Notes under the pieces: generated by a model
Told to the model about the DNA's origin: nothing
What the model saw: only the letters and a program-made list of their open reading frames with translations
The model's database searches: none
Shown here: positions 7,083 through 15,033 of the stretch, one piece after another
Position numbering within the stretch: position 1 is the first letter of the stretch
How the letters are laid out: every line of letters begins with the position of its first letter
DNA from: Shimia_B sp039198835
GTDB lineage: Bacteria > Pseudomonadota > Alphaproteobacteria > Rhodobacterales > Rhodobacteraceae
NCBI GenBank assembly: GCA_039198835.1
Contig: JBCCTH010000013.1
Coordinates: 1 to 24,578 of the forward strand
Reading direction: 5' to 3'
Length of the DNA stretch: 24,578 bases
Made by a program: the position numbers and the translations under genes

Positions 7083-8825
7083 ATGGGTCGTCATTTGAAA
7101 ACGCTTTTTATCATGGCCCCCTTCTGGGATCCGTATTGCCCACCATTGGGGATAGCTTCTTTGCAAGCCTATCTGAGGGCGCGTGGTCGCGATGTCGCGA
7201 TCTTTGATTTCAACACCGACAAGGATGTCTGGCGCTGCCAGCGCGAATACTTTGACCTGCTCGTTGATATCATCCCCGCCGCGCGCGGCTGGAACATCAT
7301 GCGCCTCGGGCCTGATTACTTCGCGCGCCATCAGATGGCCTGGCTGAGGCTGCGCCATGAGCCCGCGCGCTATACCGATCTGGCGCGTCGGATCATCGAT
7401 ATCGATGGACGCCGCCAGATCGATACGACGCGCATCGCAGAGTTCGATGCGATCTTCGAGCGCCTTTACGCGCGTATCAATGTCCTTTTGCACGAACAGA
7501 TCGCGCTCCACAGGCCCACGGCCGTGGGATGCACCTTGCTGACGACAACGCTTCCCGCCTCCGTTCACATTCTCAAAGAGATCAAGGACGCTCATCCCGA
7601 GATCAGAACATCTCTCGGCGGCCCCGGTCCGATCATGGGGGCGGGCGCCGATAGCCCCGATACCCATCGTCTCCTTGATCTGTGCCCTTGGATCGACAAC
7701 GTCATCATCGGGGAAGGCGAGGTGATCGCCGATGCATTCCACAATGACCTGCTTGAGCGCGGGCGGATATATTCGCTCAAGGATGTGGGCGCGCTATCGC
7801 GCCATGAAAAACTCACCACCGAGACGAAAGACGGCCTGTTGCGAGCGATATCCACGCTGCCTACCCCGGATTATGACGGTCTGAAGGTGCCGCAATATGC
7901 AAATCTGTCTGTCGGTGTGACGCGCGGCTGCGCTTATCATTGCTCGTTTTGTTACGAGACAACCTTTTGGAAACGCTACCGCAAGCGCCCGATCGCGACC
8001 GCCATCAACGATATGACAGCCCTGGCCGAGCGCCACGGACGCAAAAACTTCTTTCTCTGCGACAGCCTCGCCAATCTCTTCGCCGGAGACCTCGCCGAAG
8101 CCAATCTTGAAGATGGCGCCGGGCTACGGTGGGATGCCTATTTGCGCGCGGACAAACCGCTGATGGATCAAAACTTTGTTCAACATCTCGCCGATGGCGG
8201 GATGGTGCGCGCGCGCATCGGGGTGGAATCTGCCGATGAAGAGACGCTGCTTGCGATGAACAAACGCACAACCGCAGAGGTTATGGGCGATGTCGTCGCC
8301 AATCTGGCGGGCGCGGGTATCGAGACGTCAACACTCTGGATCGCGGGCTTTCCGGAGGAGGATGAAGCCGCCTTCCAGACGTCGCTCACTTTCCTGCGCG
8401 AAAATGCCGGGCATATCTATGCCGCCGATCCCTGGATATTCATTTTCCATCCCACGGTGGGCGATGCGCCGGTTTTCGGGCGCCTGGTGGGTGGAGATTC
8501 ATTTGAGGCCCGCTATGGCATGCGCAGGCTCTATCCCGAAGAATATGACGATGCGCTCCTCGTGCAGTATTACGAGCTCGATATCCCCGATGTGATGGCG
8601 ATGAAGATCGACCGCCTTGAGCGGATGTGCCGGGTGATCGAGGAGGCGGGCATCCCCAACCCTTACTCACTCAAGGAATGGCGTGCGGCCAATCGCCGGT
8701 GGCAAGATCTGACCCGCCATTCGAGCCGCGGGCAGCCAATGATCTCTCAAGTCGCCTCGGGCGGTCGCGGGCGCCCGACACCGCCTTTGGCGCGCTCTGC
8801 CCCAGCATTTGAAGCAAAGGTCTGA
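7083..8825 (+). CDS. B12-binding-domain radical SAM enzyme
   Basis: A 580-residue protein. The N-terminus (TLFIMAPFWDPYCPPLGIAS) is the typical opening of cobalamin-binding radical SAM proteins, with further B12-domain elements at SLGGPGP (about 177-183) and IIGEGE (208-213). The radical SAM cluster motif is CAYHCSFC, with Cys283, Cys287 and Cys290 as the 4Fe-4S ligands. Downstream come an ARIGVESADEETL stretch (SAM-site ribose motif) and WIAGFPEE. Enzymes of this class methylate unactivated carbons or perform cyclisations and oxidations. It is the first gene of the rightward operon, so it probably modifies the acyl chain or its polar head; the reaction cannot be read from sequence. I chose the ATG at 7083; a TTG at 7050 would add 11 residues over the operator. 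The ribosome-binding site is weak. Five bases separate it from the desaturase. Confidence 0.88.
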   Translation: MGRHLKTLFIMAPFWDPYCPPLGIASLQAYLRARGRDVAIFDFNTDKDVWRCQREYFDLLVDIIPAARGWNIMRLGPDYFARHQMAWLRLRHEPARYTDLARRIIDIDGRRQIDTTRIAEFDAIFERLYARINVLLHEQIALHRPTAVGCTLLTTTLPASVHILKEIKDAHPEIRTSLGGPGPIMGAGADSPDTHRLLDLCPWIDNVIIGEGEVIADAFHNDLLERGRIYSLKDVGALSRHEKLTTETKDGLLRAISTLPTPDYDGLKVPQYANLSVGVTRGCAYHCSFCYETTFWKRYRKRPIATAINDMTALAERHGRKNFFLCDSLANLFAGDLAEANLEDGAGLRWDAYLRADKPLMDQNFVQHLADGGMVRARIGVESADEETLLAMNKRTTAEVMGDVVANLAGAGIETSTLWIAGFPEEDEAAFQTSLTFLRENAGHIYAADPWIFIFHPTVGDAPVFGRLVGGDSFEARYGMRRLYPEEYDDALLVQYYELDIPDVMAMKIDRLERMCRVIEEAGIPNPYSLKEWRAANRRWQDLTRHSSRGQPMISQVASGGRGRPTPPLARSAPAFEAKV

Positions 8826-8830
8826 AAAGC

Positions 8831-9679
8831 ATGGAGAAAACGCAAAGCCGCCCCAGCAGAACAGTGATGGCCCATACGGGCGCCGATCTCTTGCTTGTCG
8901 GCGTCACCTTTCTGGGGCTCGCGCTTCTCGCTGCGGCCTATCTGGCCTTTCAGAGCTGGGGCTTTTGGGCGCTTGTGCCGCTTTTTGTCGTGATGTGCTT
9001 TGTCATCTGCACCAATTACCAATGCACAGCGCATAACTTTGTGCATAACGAGTTCTTCGCGGCGCGCTGGATGAACGATGCTTTTTCGGTCCTCAATACT
9101 CTCGCTCTGGGCTTTTCGCAGACGATCTTTCGCGAGCATCATCTCAACCATCATAAACACAATAACGCGCCCCTCGCGCGCGACGGATCGGCGGGCGATC
9201 TTTCGTCTCTGCGGCGTTATTCTGGCGATGAGGAAGAAGATGAACCCTTCCTGAAATACATTCTGCTATCGCCCCTGCGCGCAGATATCCTGAGCTATGC
9301 CCGCGCCGCGATCCGGCGCAAATACAAGGCGCGCCTCGTCGCCGAGGCCGCAGCCCTCGTTTTGTTCTGGCTCTTCCTTTTGGCGGTGGATTGGCGCTTT
9401 GCGCTCATGTTCTATCTCCCGCTCGTCTACCTTGGCCATGTGATGACCTATGCGGAAGGCTATTTCGAGCATCATAAAACGACGCCGGGCGACCGCATGC
9501 GCAACGCGGTTTCCTGTTATGGCGCGCTCTACAACTGGTTTTGGTTCAACAACGGCTATCATCAGGAACATCATTGTTATCCCGCGGTGCATTGGACTGA
9601 GATCCCCGAATATCGCGAGAAGATGCTCTCAGAAGATGAGCGGCGCGTTGTATCCTATGCCCATTGGGTAAATTTCTAG
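8831..9679 (+). CDS. Integral-membrane fatty acid desaturase
   Basis: A 282-residue membrane protein with the three histidine boxes of the di-iron FA_desaturase family: HNFVH at 68-72, HHLNHH at 103-108 and HQEHH at 244-248, plus an extra EHH at about 213-215. Hydrophobic segments occur at about 19-60, 173-188 and 190-206. The length is slightly short for the family but the motif order is complete, so it should be active. It would introduce a double bond or hydroxyl into a fatty chain at the cytoplasmic membrane using O2 and an electron donor not seen here. Position between the radical SAM and PKS genes puts it in the lipid-tailoring part of the pathway. An acidic loop (GDEEEDEPF at about 132-140) lies between boxes two and three. 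Regiochemistry cannot be predicted. Confidence 0.92.
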   Translation: MEKTQSRPSRTVMAHTGADLLLVGVTFLGLALLAAAYLAFQSWGFWALVPLFVVMCFVICTNYQCTAHNFVHNEFFAARWMNDAFSVLNTLALGFSQTIFREHHLNHHKHNNAPLARDGSAGDLSSLRRYSGDEEEDEPFLKYILLSPLRADILSYARAAIRRKYKARLVAEAAALVLFWLFLLAVDWRFALMFYLPLVYLGHVMTYAEGYFEHHKTTPGDRMRNAVSCYGALYNWFWFNNGYHQEHHCYPAVHWTEIPEYREKMLSEDERRVVSYAHWVNF

Positions 9680-9694
9680 GCGGCGCTGCGGGCG

Positions 9695-12211
9695 ATGAAT
9701 GCGCCATTCTCCATAAGTGCGCTGAGCGGCCTTTCGGCGGCTCAACTCAAGCTGCTCGTCGCTGAGCTTCAAATAAAGCTTGAGCGCCAGAAAGGCGCGG
9801 AGCAGGCCACCAAAGAGATCGCGATCATTGGGATGGCGGGGCGCTACCCGGGCACGGATGGCACGCTCGAAGGGTATTGGCGGCTGCTCCAGGCGCCCGC
9901 TAAACCCGCCATCGGCCCCGCGCCTGATGAGCGTCTTTTCATGCATACGGGCCCGCCGGATGACACCCGTGTAAGGCAAGCCCGTTTTGTCGAAGATCAT
10001 TGCGCGTTTGACGCAGACGCCTTCGGCATGGGCGCGCGCGAAGCCGAAGAGCTTGATCCCCAGTTGCGTGTCGCGCTCGAGGTCGCTTGGGACGCTCTCG
10101 AAGATGCGGGATGCGGCGGCGCGGGTAAAGAAGCGCGCGCGGGCGTGTTTTTGGGCGTCACCACAAACGATTATGCGGATTTGGTCCGCGAAGCCGGGAT
10201 GGACCGCCCCGGCAGCTTCGCCTTGGGGAACTCGCACGGGCTCTTTGCCGCGCGTCTTTCCCACGTTCTTGGGCTCAAGGGGCCGTCGATGGCGATCAAC
10301 TCGGTCTGCGCGTCCTCGGGGATCGCGTTTAATGAGGCCGTTCTCGCCTTGCGGCAGGGCGCTTGCGACATCGCGCTGGTCGGGGGGGTCAATGCGATCT
10401 TGTCGGATTTTGTAAATCGCGATCTCGGTGGTCTCGGGATTATCTCGCGCAAGGGTCGCTGCGCCCCGTTCGATGCGAAGGCTGATGGATATGTGCGCGG
10501 CGAGGGCTGCGGATTTCTTATCCTCGAAGGACGCGCCCGCGCCAAAGAGCGCGGGCATCGCGAAATCGCCACCGTTGCCGGCCTCGGCATGGGCCATGAT
10601 GGCGACGGCCAGATCCTTTCGCCCAACCGCTGCGCGCTTGCGGCGGCGATGCAAGCGGCCCTCAAGGATGCGGGTCTCGAGCCCGGAGCGGTCTCGCATC
10701 TGGAGGCGGGATCAATCGGCGCGCCGCTGGCCGACGCCATCGAAGCGGCCGCTCTGGCTGATGTTTTTGGCCATGCGCGCCCTGCGCCGCTCGTTATCGG
10801 GAGCGTCAAGCCGCATATCGGGCATCTGGAGGCCGCCTCGGGCGTCGCGGCGCTGACATCGGCGGCGCTTCAACTGAGCAAGGGCCGGCCAGCCGCATCA
10901 CCCGAGCGCCTCGACGTCAATCCTCACATTGCCTGGGACGAGAGCGAAATCACGCTCGAGGCGGGCGCGGGCGAGGCGGTTCCCTCGGTGATCGGCGTCA
11001 ACACGGTGAGCCTCTCGGGCACCAATGTTCACATCCTCCTAGGGCGGGCGGAGCCGCGCACGGCTCAGGCGGCGATGGTGAAATCCTTTCCGATCCTCTT
11101 TTCGGCGCGCTCGCCGGAGGGGCTTTGCCAAATGGCTGCCGCCCTGGCCACTGAGCTCGAAGCGCATCCAGAAACGCTTTGCGACATGGCGTTCACGCTC
11201 ATGGCCGGGCGCACTATGCTGGCCCATCGCGGCGCGGTGATCGCCAGCGATGCGGCAGCGGCCATCGCGGCACTGCGCGCTTTTGTGCCATCAGAGCCGG
11301 TGGGCGAACCGGTGGGCGCAGAGCAAACGCGCCTCGCCTTTGCGGACCAGGCGCCAGACTTGCCACCGATGCCCGAGACCCTGCGCGCGCGGCAAAGCGC
11401 GCTGGAAGCTTGGGCGGCGATCGCTGGGCAGGCGCGCGAGGCCGACGCGGAGAGTTTCGCCGCGCAAGCGGCCACAGCGGCCACAATGCGCGCGCTGGGA
11501 TGCGCGCCGGGTGAGGCATCGGGGCAGGGGGGCGGCCTTCTCGCCGCGGCGCTCTTCGCTGAGAAACTGAGCCTCGCCGATGCCGCGCGCCTTGCCCATG
11601 ATCTTGAGGATGAGACGCGCGATAATGTGCGCCTCGAGACCGGAACGCTGCCCCTTTCGCCGCGCGTGGAGACGTTCGGCGATCTGCGATGCGCGATGCT
11701 TTCAGGTCTTGAGGCCGCGCCGGGCATCCCCTTGACTGGAACGCTCTCAGACATAGCCGCGCGTGCGTTCGAGACGGGTTTGCGCCTCGATTGGGGCAAG
11801 CTGGCCGCGCTTTTTGGTGGCGCGCGCGTCGCGCTGCCTCTGCCTAGGTTTGAGCGGAAAGCCCATTGGCCGCGCGCTCTCATCGAGCGGTTCGGGCGCG
11901 CCGAAGCTCGGCAGGATGCCGCGCCTGAGCCTTATCTCTCAGAGGAAGAGGCCGAGCGTCTCTTGACGGTGATCCTCGTTCAAGAGATCGGCTTTTTGCC
12001 GTCTGGCCCGGGGCAATCGCTCATTGATATCGGGGCAAGTTCGCTTGAAATGCTGCGCGCCTTGTCTCGGATGCGCGAGGAGATGCGCTTTGAGCCTGAT
12101 CTTGATGCTTTCCTGCTCGATCCGAGCGTATCGGGGCTTTTGAGCCAGTATCGGGCGGCGCAGGAAGCGCAAACGCCCGACATCGAAGAGACAGAGGAGG
12201 GATGGATATGA
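9695..12211 (+). CDS. Single-module type I polyketide synthase: atypical KS - vestigial AT - ACP
   Basis: An 838-residue protein. Residues 1-38 form a helical N-terminal linker. The ketosynthase (about 40-450) starts EIAIIGMAGRYPG and has the nucleophile Cys205 in INSVCASS. The EAHGTGT motif reads LEAGSIGA at 336-343, so the first catalytic His is replaced by Gly339; the second His is kept (IGH, H377). A KS-to-AT linker follows (about 464-530). Residues about 546-640 align by eye with an AT, but GHSxGE has become GQGGGL (610-615), losing the catalytic Ser, and the domain is much shorter than a real AT. A post-AT linker (RFERKAHWP, 718-726) and an ACP (LIDIGASSLEML, Ser783) complete it. The acidic tail ends IEETEEGWI. 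It probably acts as a scaffold that accepts an acyl chain and hands it to the next protein. Fifteen bases follow the desaturase. Confidence 0.9.
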   Translation: MNAPFSISALSGLSAAQLKLLVAELQIKLERQKGAEQATKEIAIIGMAGRYPGTDGTLEGYWRLLQAPAKPAIGPAPDERLFMHTGPPDDTRVRQARFVEDHCAFDADAFGMGAREAEELDPQLRVALEVAWDALEDAGCGGAGKEARAGVFLGVTTNDYADLVREAGMDRPGSFALGNSHGLFAARLSHVLGLKGPSMAINSVCASSGIAFNEAVLALRQGACDIALVGGVNAILSDFVNRDLGGLGIISRKGRCAPFDAKADGYVRGEGCGFLILEGRARAKERGHREIATVAGLGMGHDGDGQILSPNRCALAAAMQAALKDAGLEPGAVSHLEAGSIGAPLADAIEAAALADVFGHARPAPLVIGSVKPHIGHLEAASGVAALTSAALQLSKGRPAASPERLDVNPHIAWDESEITLEAGAGEAVPSVIGVNTVSLSGTNVHILLGRAEPRTAQAAMVKSFPILFSARSPEGLCQMAAALATELEAHPETLCDMAFTLMAGRTMLAHRGAVIASDAAAAIAALRAFVPSEPVGEPVGAEQTRLAFADQAPDLPPMPETLRARQSALEAWAAIAGQAREADAESFAAQAATAATMRALGCAPGEASGQGGGLLAAALFAEKLSLADAARLAHDLEDETRDNVRLETGTLPLSPRVETFGDLRCAMLSGLEAAPGIPLTGTLSDIAARAFETGLRLDWGKLAALFGGARVALPLPRFERKAHWPRALIERFGRAEARQDAAPEPYLSEEEAERLLTVILVQEIGFLPSGPGQSLIDIGASSLEMLRALSRMREEMRFEPDLDAFLLDPSVSGLLSQYRAAQEAQTPDIEETEEGWI
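12194..12201 (+). promoter_or_regulatory. Strong ribosome-binding site that decides the aminotransferase-reductase start
   Basis: GAGGAGGG lies seven bases before the ATG at 12208 (measured from GGAGG) but directly abuts an earlier in-frame ATG at 12202. Spacing favours 12208, which also forms an ATGA overlap with the PKS stop. Confidence 0.6.
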
Positions 12212-15012
12212 CCCCCGACGCCCTCGTTGAAGAACTCAAGAAGCGCCGCGTGTCGCTGACCGCCCATGGCGACGAGATCAAGTTTTCCGCGCCCAAGGGG
12301 GCCGTTGATGCGGTGCTGCGCCGGGCAATGCAGGCCAACAAGCAAGCGCTCTTCGCCTATGCCCGTGCCACAGACGCGCCGCATGTTGCCGCGCGGCCCA
12401 GCAAGAAATTCTCTCTTTCGGTGCCGCGCCCCGCGCTTGCGCCACTGATTGATCCCGATTGGCGGCCAAACCACTCGTTTTTGCAATGGGTTGAACGCGA
12501 TAAAGGCTATCTCCTCGATCAGCTTCAGATCGCCAAGGTTTTCGAGCGGGCTGAAGGCGCCCATATGTGGACATCGGAGGGCGCGCAAATCCTTGATTGC
12601 CTGTCGCAATACGGCTCTTTGCCCTTCGGCCATAACCCACCCGAGATCTGGGATGCGCTCGAGGAGTGCCGCGCGAGCGGTCGCCCCGCATTTTCGGCGA
12701 ACGGGCTTTCTGATGCGGCGGGCGCGCTCGCCGCTCGGTTGATCGGGCTTTGGCCCGAGGCGGGTTTCGACGGGGTCGTCTTTACGAATTCAGGTGCGGA
12801 GTCGCTTGAGGCCGCAATAAAGCTGGCGCGTGCGGCGACGGGGCGCGCGGCGCTCTTATCGGCAAAGGGCGGCTTTCACGGGCTCACCATCGGCGCTTTG
12901 GGCGTGGCGGGCAGCGACAGCTATCGCGAGGGGTTCGCTGTGCCCGTCGATCCCCGTGACCGTGTCCCCTATGGTGATGTCGAGGCGCTTGAAGCGGCTT
13001 TTGAAGCCGAGCCGCGCCGCTTTGCCGCTCTCATGCTCGAACCGCTCCAGGGCGAGGCGGGCATTATCGATCCGCCCGCCGGATATCTCGCGCGCGCTAG
13101 AGAGCTTTGCGACGCCCACGGCACGCTTCTTGTTCTTGACGAGGTGCAATCCGGGCTCGGGCGGACGGGCGAGATGTTTGCATCGCAGTATCACGGTGTC
13201 ATCCCCGATATCATGACGCTCGCCAAGGCGCTTGGCGGCGGCGTCATGCCCGTGGGGGCCACGCTCTATAACGCGCGCGCCCGCAGCGAGGCGTTCGGCC
13301 TGCGCCATTCCTCGACCTTCGCGGGCGGGGCGCTTGCGGCCTCGGCGGGGCTTGCAGCGCTGGATTATCTCACAGAAGATAACTGCGCGCTTCTGGCCCA
13401 TGTCCGAAAAACCGGGGCCTTCCTGCGCGCCCGGCTCGAGGCGCTCCAATCGCGTTTTCCTGACTTCATCACCGGTCTTTCGGGCCGGGGCATGATGCAG
13501 GGTATCCGGCTCGATTTTGCGAGCCTCCACGAAAAGCCCGGCCTGCTGGGCCTCGTGACACAGCAAAATCTGACGATCCATCTCGTGGTGAGCCATCTTC
13601 TTAACAAGGGCGGCGTTCGTCTCGCGCCGTCCTTTTCGGCGGGCGATGTCCTGCGCATCCAGCCGCCGCTCACGGTGCGCGAAGACGAGCTCGAACCGCT
13701 CTTTGCCGCGCTCGAGGCCACGCTCGGCGCGCTTCGAGCCGGCGATACCGGCGAAGTGCTCGCCCATCTCATCGGCGTTGAAGACCGTGCGCCAAGTGAG
13801 GCCAAGCCGCCCGTGACCGGCCCGCGCCCCACCATCGAGGCGCGGCCAGCTCAGGCGGGCGAGGGGCGTTTTGCTTTTGTCGTTCACCCGCTCGATATCG
13901 CAGATTTCGCGCGTCTTGATCCGGGGCTGGGCGGCGTGGAGCATGGCAAGCTCGCCGGGCTCGTTGACCGCCTGTCTCATTTCATTGATCCGTTTCCAAT
14001 CGAACGCCTTGAGATTGCCGGGTCGGGGGGCGCGCGCGCCTATGGCGAGCTTATCCTTGTGCCCCATACGCCCGATGTCTTGATGCGGATGCCCGCTGCG
14101 AAAGCGGAAGAAGAATTTGGCCTCGCTGTCGATGTCGCGCACGAGCGCGGCGCTCGGGTGGTGGGGCTCGGCGGCTTTTCCTCCATCGTCACGCGGGGCG
14201 GCATGGGGCTTATTGCGCCCAAGCGGCCATCGCTCACATCGGGCAATGCCTATACCTCGATCATCGCCGCGCAGGCGATCGAGGCGGGGATGGCGCGGCG
14301 CGGGCAGGCGCTCGCCCAAACCCGGGTCGCGATCCTTGGCGCAGCGGGGATGGTGGGCCGCGCGACGGCTCTTCTGGCTGCGCAAAAGGCGGGGCATATC
14401 GCGCTCGTGGGAAACCCGAACCGCGTTGAGGCCGTGCGAGAGCGTGGGCTGGCTGTCGCAGTGGAGCTGGTGCGCGGCATGCGCGCTTTCGCGGCCCTTG
14501 AAGCGCCCGCGCCGGGCAGCGTTGCCTCTGCGCTTTCAACCATGGCCGAGCTCAGCGATGCGGCGGCGGCGATTGCCCTTGAAGAAGCGGGCCGGATCGC
14601 CATTGCGCCACCCTTGACCCAAGCGACCAAGGCCGCCCATGCTATCATCCTTGCCACTAACTCGACCGAGCGCTTTCTGACACCCGCGCATGTGCGCCAG
14701 GGGGCGCTGGTTTGTGATGTGTCGCGGCCCTTTAATGTCCATCCCGATGTGATCACCGAGCGCCCGGATGTCGAGGTTATTGAAGGCGGGCTTGTGAAAC
14801 CCCGAGAAGGCCTGAAAGGCCCCACCCTGGCTGGCCCGGACGACACCCACATCTTCGCTTGCGCCGCTGAAACGATGCTCTGGTCGCTGGAAGGGGCCTA
14901 TGCGCGCGTGCATCCTCTTGGCTGCATGGAGCCCGCGCGCCTTCTTGAGCTTTCTCGGATCGGCCAAAAGCACGGTTTTGACCTCGCCATGGTGCCGATG
15001 ATCGAAGAATGA
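12208..15012 (+). CDS. Docking domain - class III aminotransferase - long-chain acyl-ACP reductase fusion
   Basis: A 934-residue, three-part protein. Residues 1-52 resemble a TubC-type N-terminal docking domain (ALVEELKKRRVSLTAHGDEI, then APKGAVDAVLRRAM). Residues about 85-510 are a class III PLP aminotransferase, with NSGAESLEAA (195-204), DEVQSG (311-316) and the PLP lysine K340 in TLAKALGGG. Residues about 553-934 match cyanobacterial acyl-ACP reductase by recall: GLGGFSSI (653-660), TSGNAYTS, a Rossmann GAAGMVG (711-717), and FACAAETM with Cys885 at the acyl-thioester position. The reductase should convert an acyl-ACP to an aldehyde with NADPH, and the transaminase should convert that to a primary amine, so it doubles as the release step. 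The logic resembles TamH and PigE. No thioesterase is visible in the cluster. The start is set by the ribosome-binding site. Confidence 0.87.
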   Translation: MTPDALVEELKKRRVSLTAHGDEIKFSAPKGAVDAVLRRAMQANKQALFAYARATDAPHVAARPSKKFSLSVPRPALAPLIDPDWRPNHSFLQWVERDKGYLLDQLQIAKVFERAEGAHMWTSEGAQILDCLSQYGSLPFGHNPPEIWDALEECRASGRPAFSANGLSDAAGALAARLIGLWPEAGFDGVVFTNSGAESLEAAIKLARAATGRAALLSAKGGFHGLTIGALGVAGSDSYREGFAVPVDPRDRVPYGDVEALEAAFEAEPRRFAALMLEPLQGEAGIIDPPAGYLARARELCDAHGTLLVLDEVQSGLGRTGEMFASQYHGVIPDIMTLAKALGGGVMPVGATLYNARARSEAFGLRHSSTFAGGALAASAGLAALDYLTEDNCALLAHVRKTGAFLRARLEALQSRFPDFITGLSGRGMMQGIRLDFASLHEKPGLLGLVTQQNLTIHLVVSHLLNKGGVRLAPSFSAGDVLRIQPPLTVREDELEPLFAALEATLGALRAGDTGEVLAHLIGVEDRAPSEAKPPVTGPRPTIEARPAQAGEGRFAFVVHPLDIADFARLDPGLGGVEHGKLAGLVDRLSHFIDPFPIERLEIAGSGGARAYGELILVPHTPDVLMRMPAAKAEEEFGLAVDVAHERGARVVGLGGFSSIVTRGGMGLIAPKRPSLTSGNAYTSIIAAQAIEAGMARRGQALAQTRVAILGAAGMVGRATALLAAQKAGHIALVGNPNRVEAVRERGLAVAVELVRGMRAFAALEAPAPGSVASALSTMAELSDAAAAIALEEAGRIAIAPPLTQATKAAHAIILATNSTERFLTPAHVRQGALVCDVSRPFNVHPDVITERPDVEVIEGGLVKPREGLKGPTLAGPDDTHIFACAAETMLWSLEGAYARVHPLGCMEPARLLELSRIGQKHGFDLAMVPMIEE

Positions 15013-15013
15013 G

Positions 15014-15032
15014 GGCGCGCCATATGCGCGCC
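15014..15032. terminator. Bidirectional hairpin between convergent genes
   Basis: GGCGCGC (15014-15020) and GCGCGCC (15026-15032) form a perfect 7-bp GC stem with the loop CATAT. It fills the 21-base gap between the aminotransferase-reductase stop and the ubiB stop. Neither side has a U tract, so termination may be inefficient or factor-assisted. Confidence 0.55.
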
Positions 15033-15033
15033 G

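Noticed and set aside
9629..10699. A 356-codon minus-strand frame under the KS domain
   Set aside because: It is antisense to a clear ketosynthase and has an Arg-rich, unstructured translation.
12856..14397. A 513-codon open frame on the minus strand inside the aminotransferase-reductase
   Set aside because: It has no recognisable motif and lies antisense to an intact fusion protein with PLP and reductase signatures.
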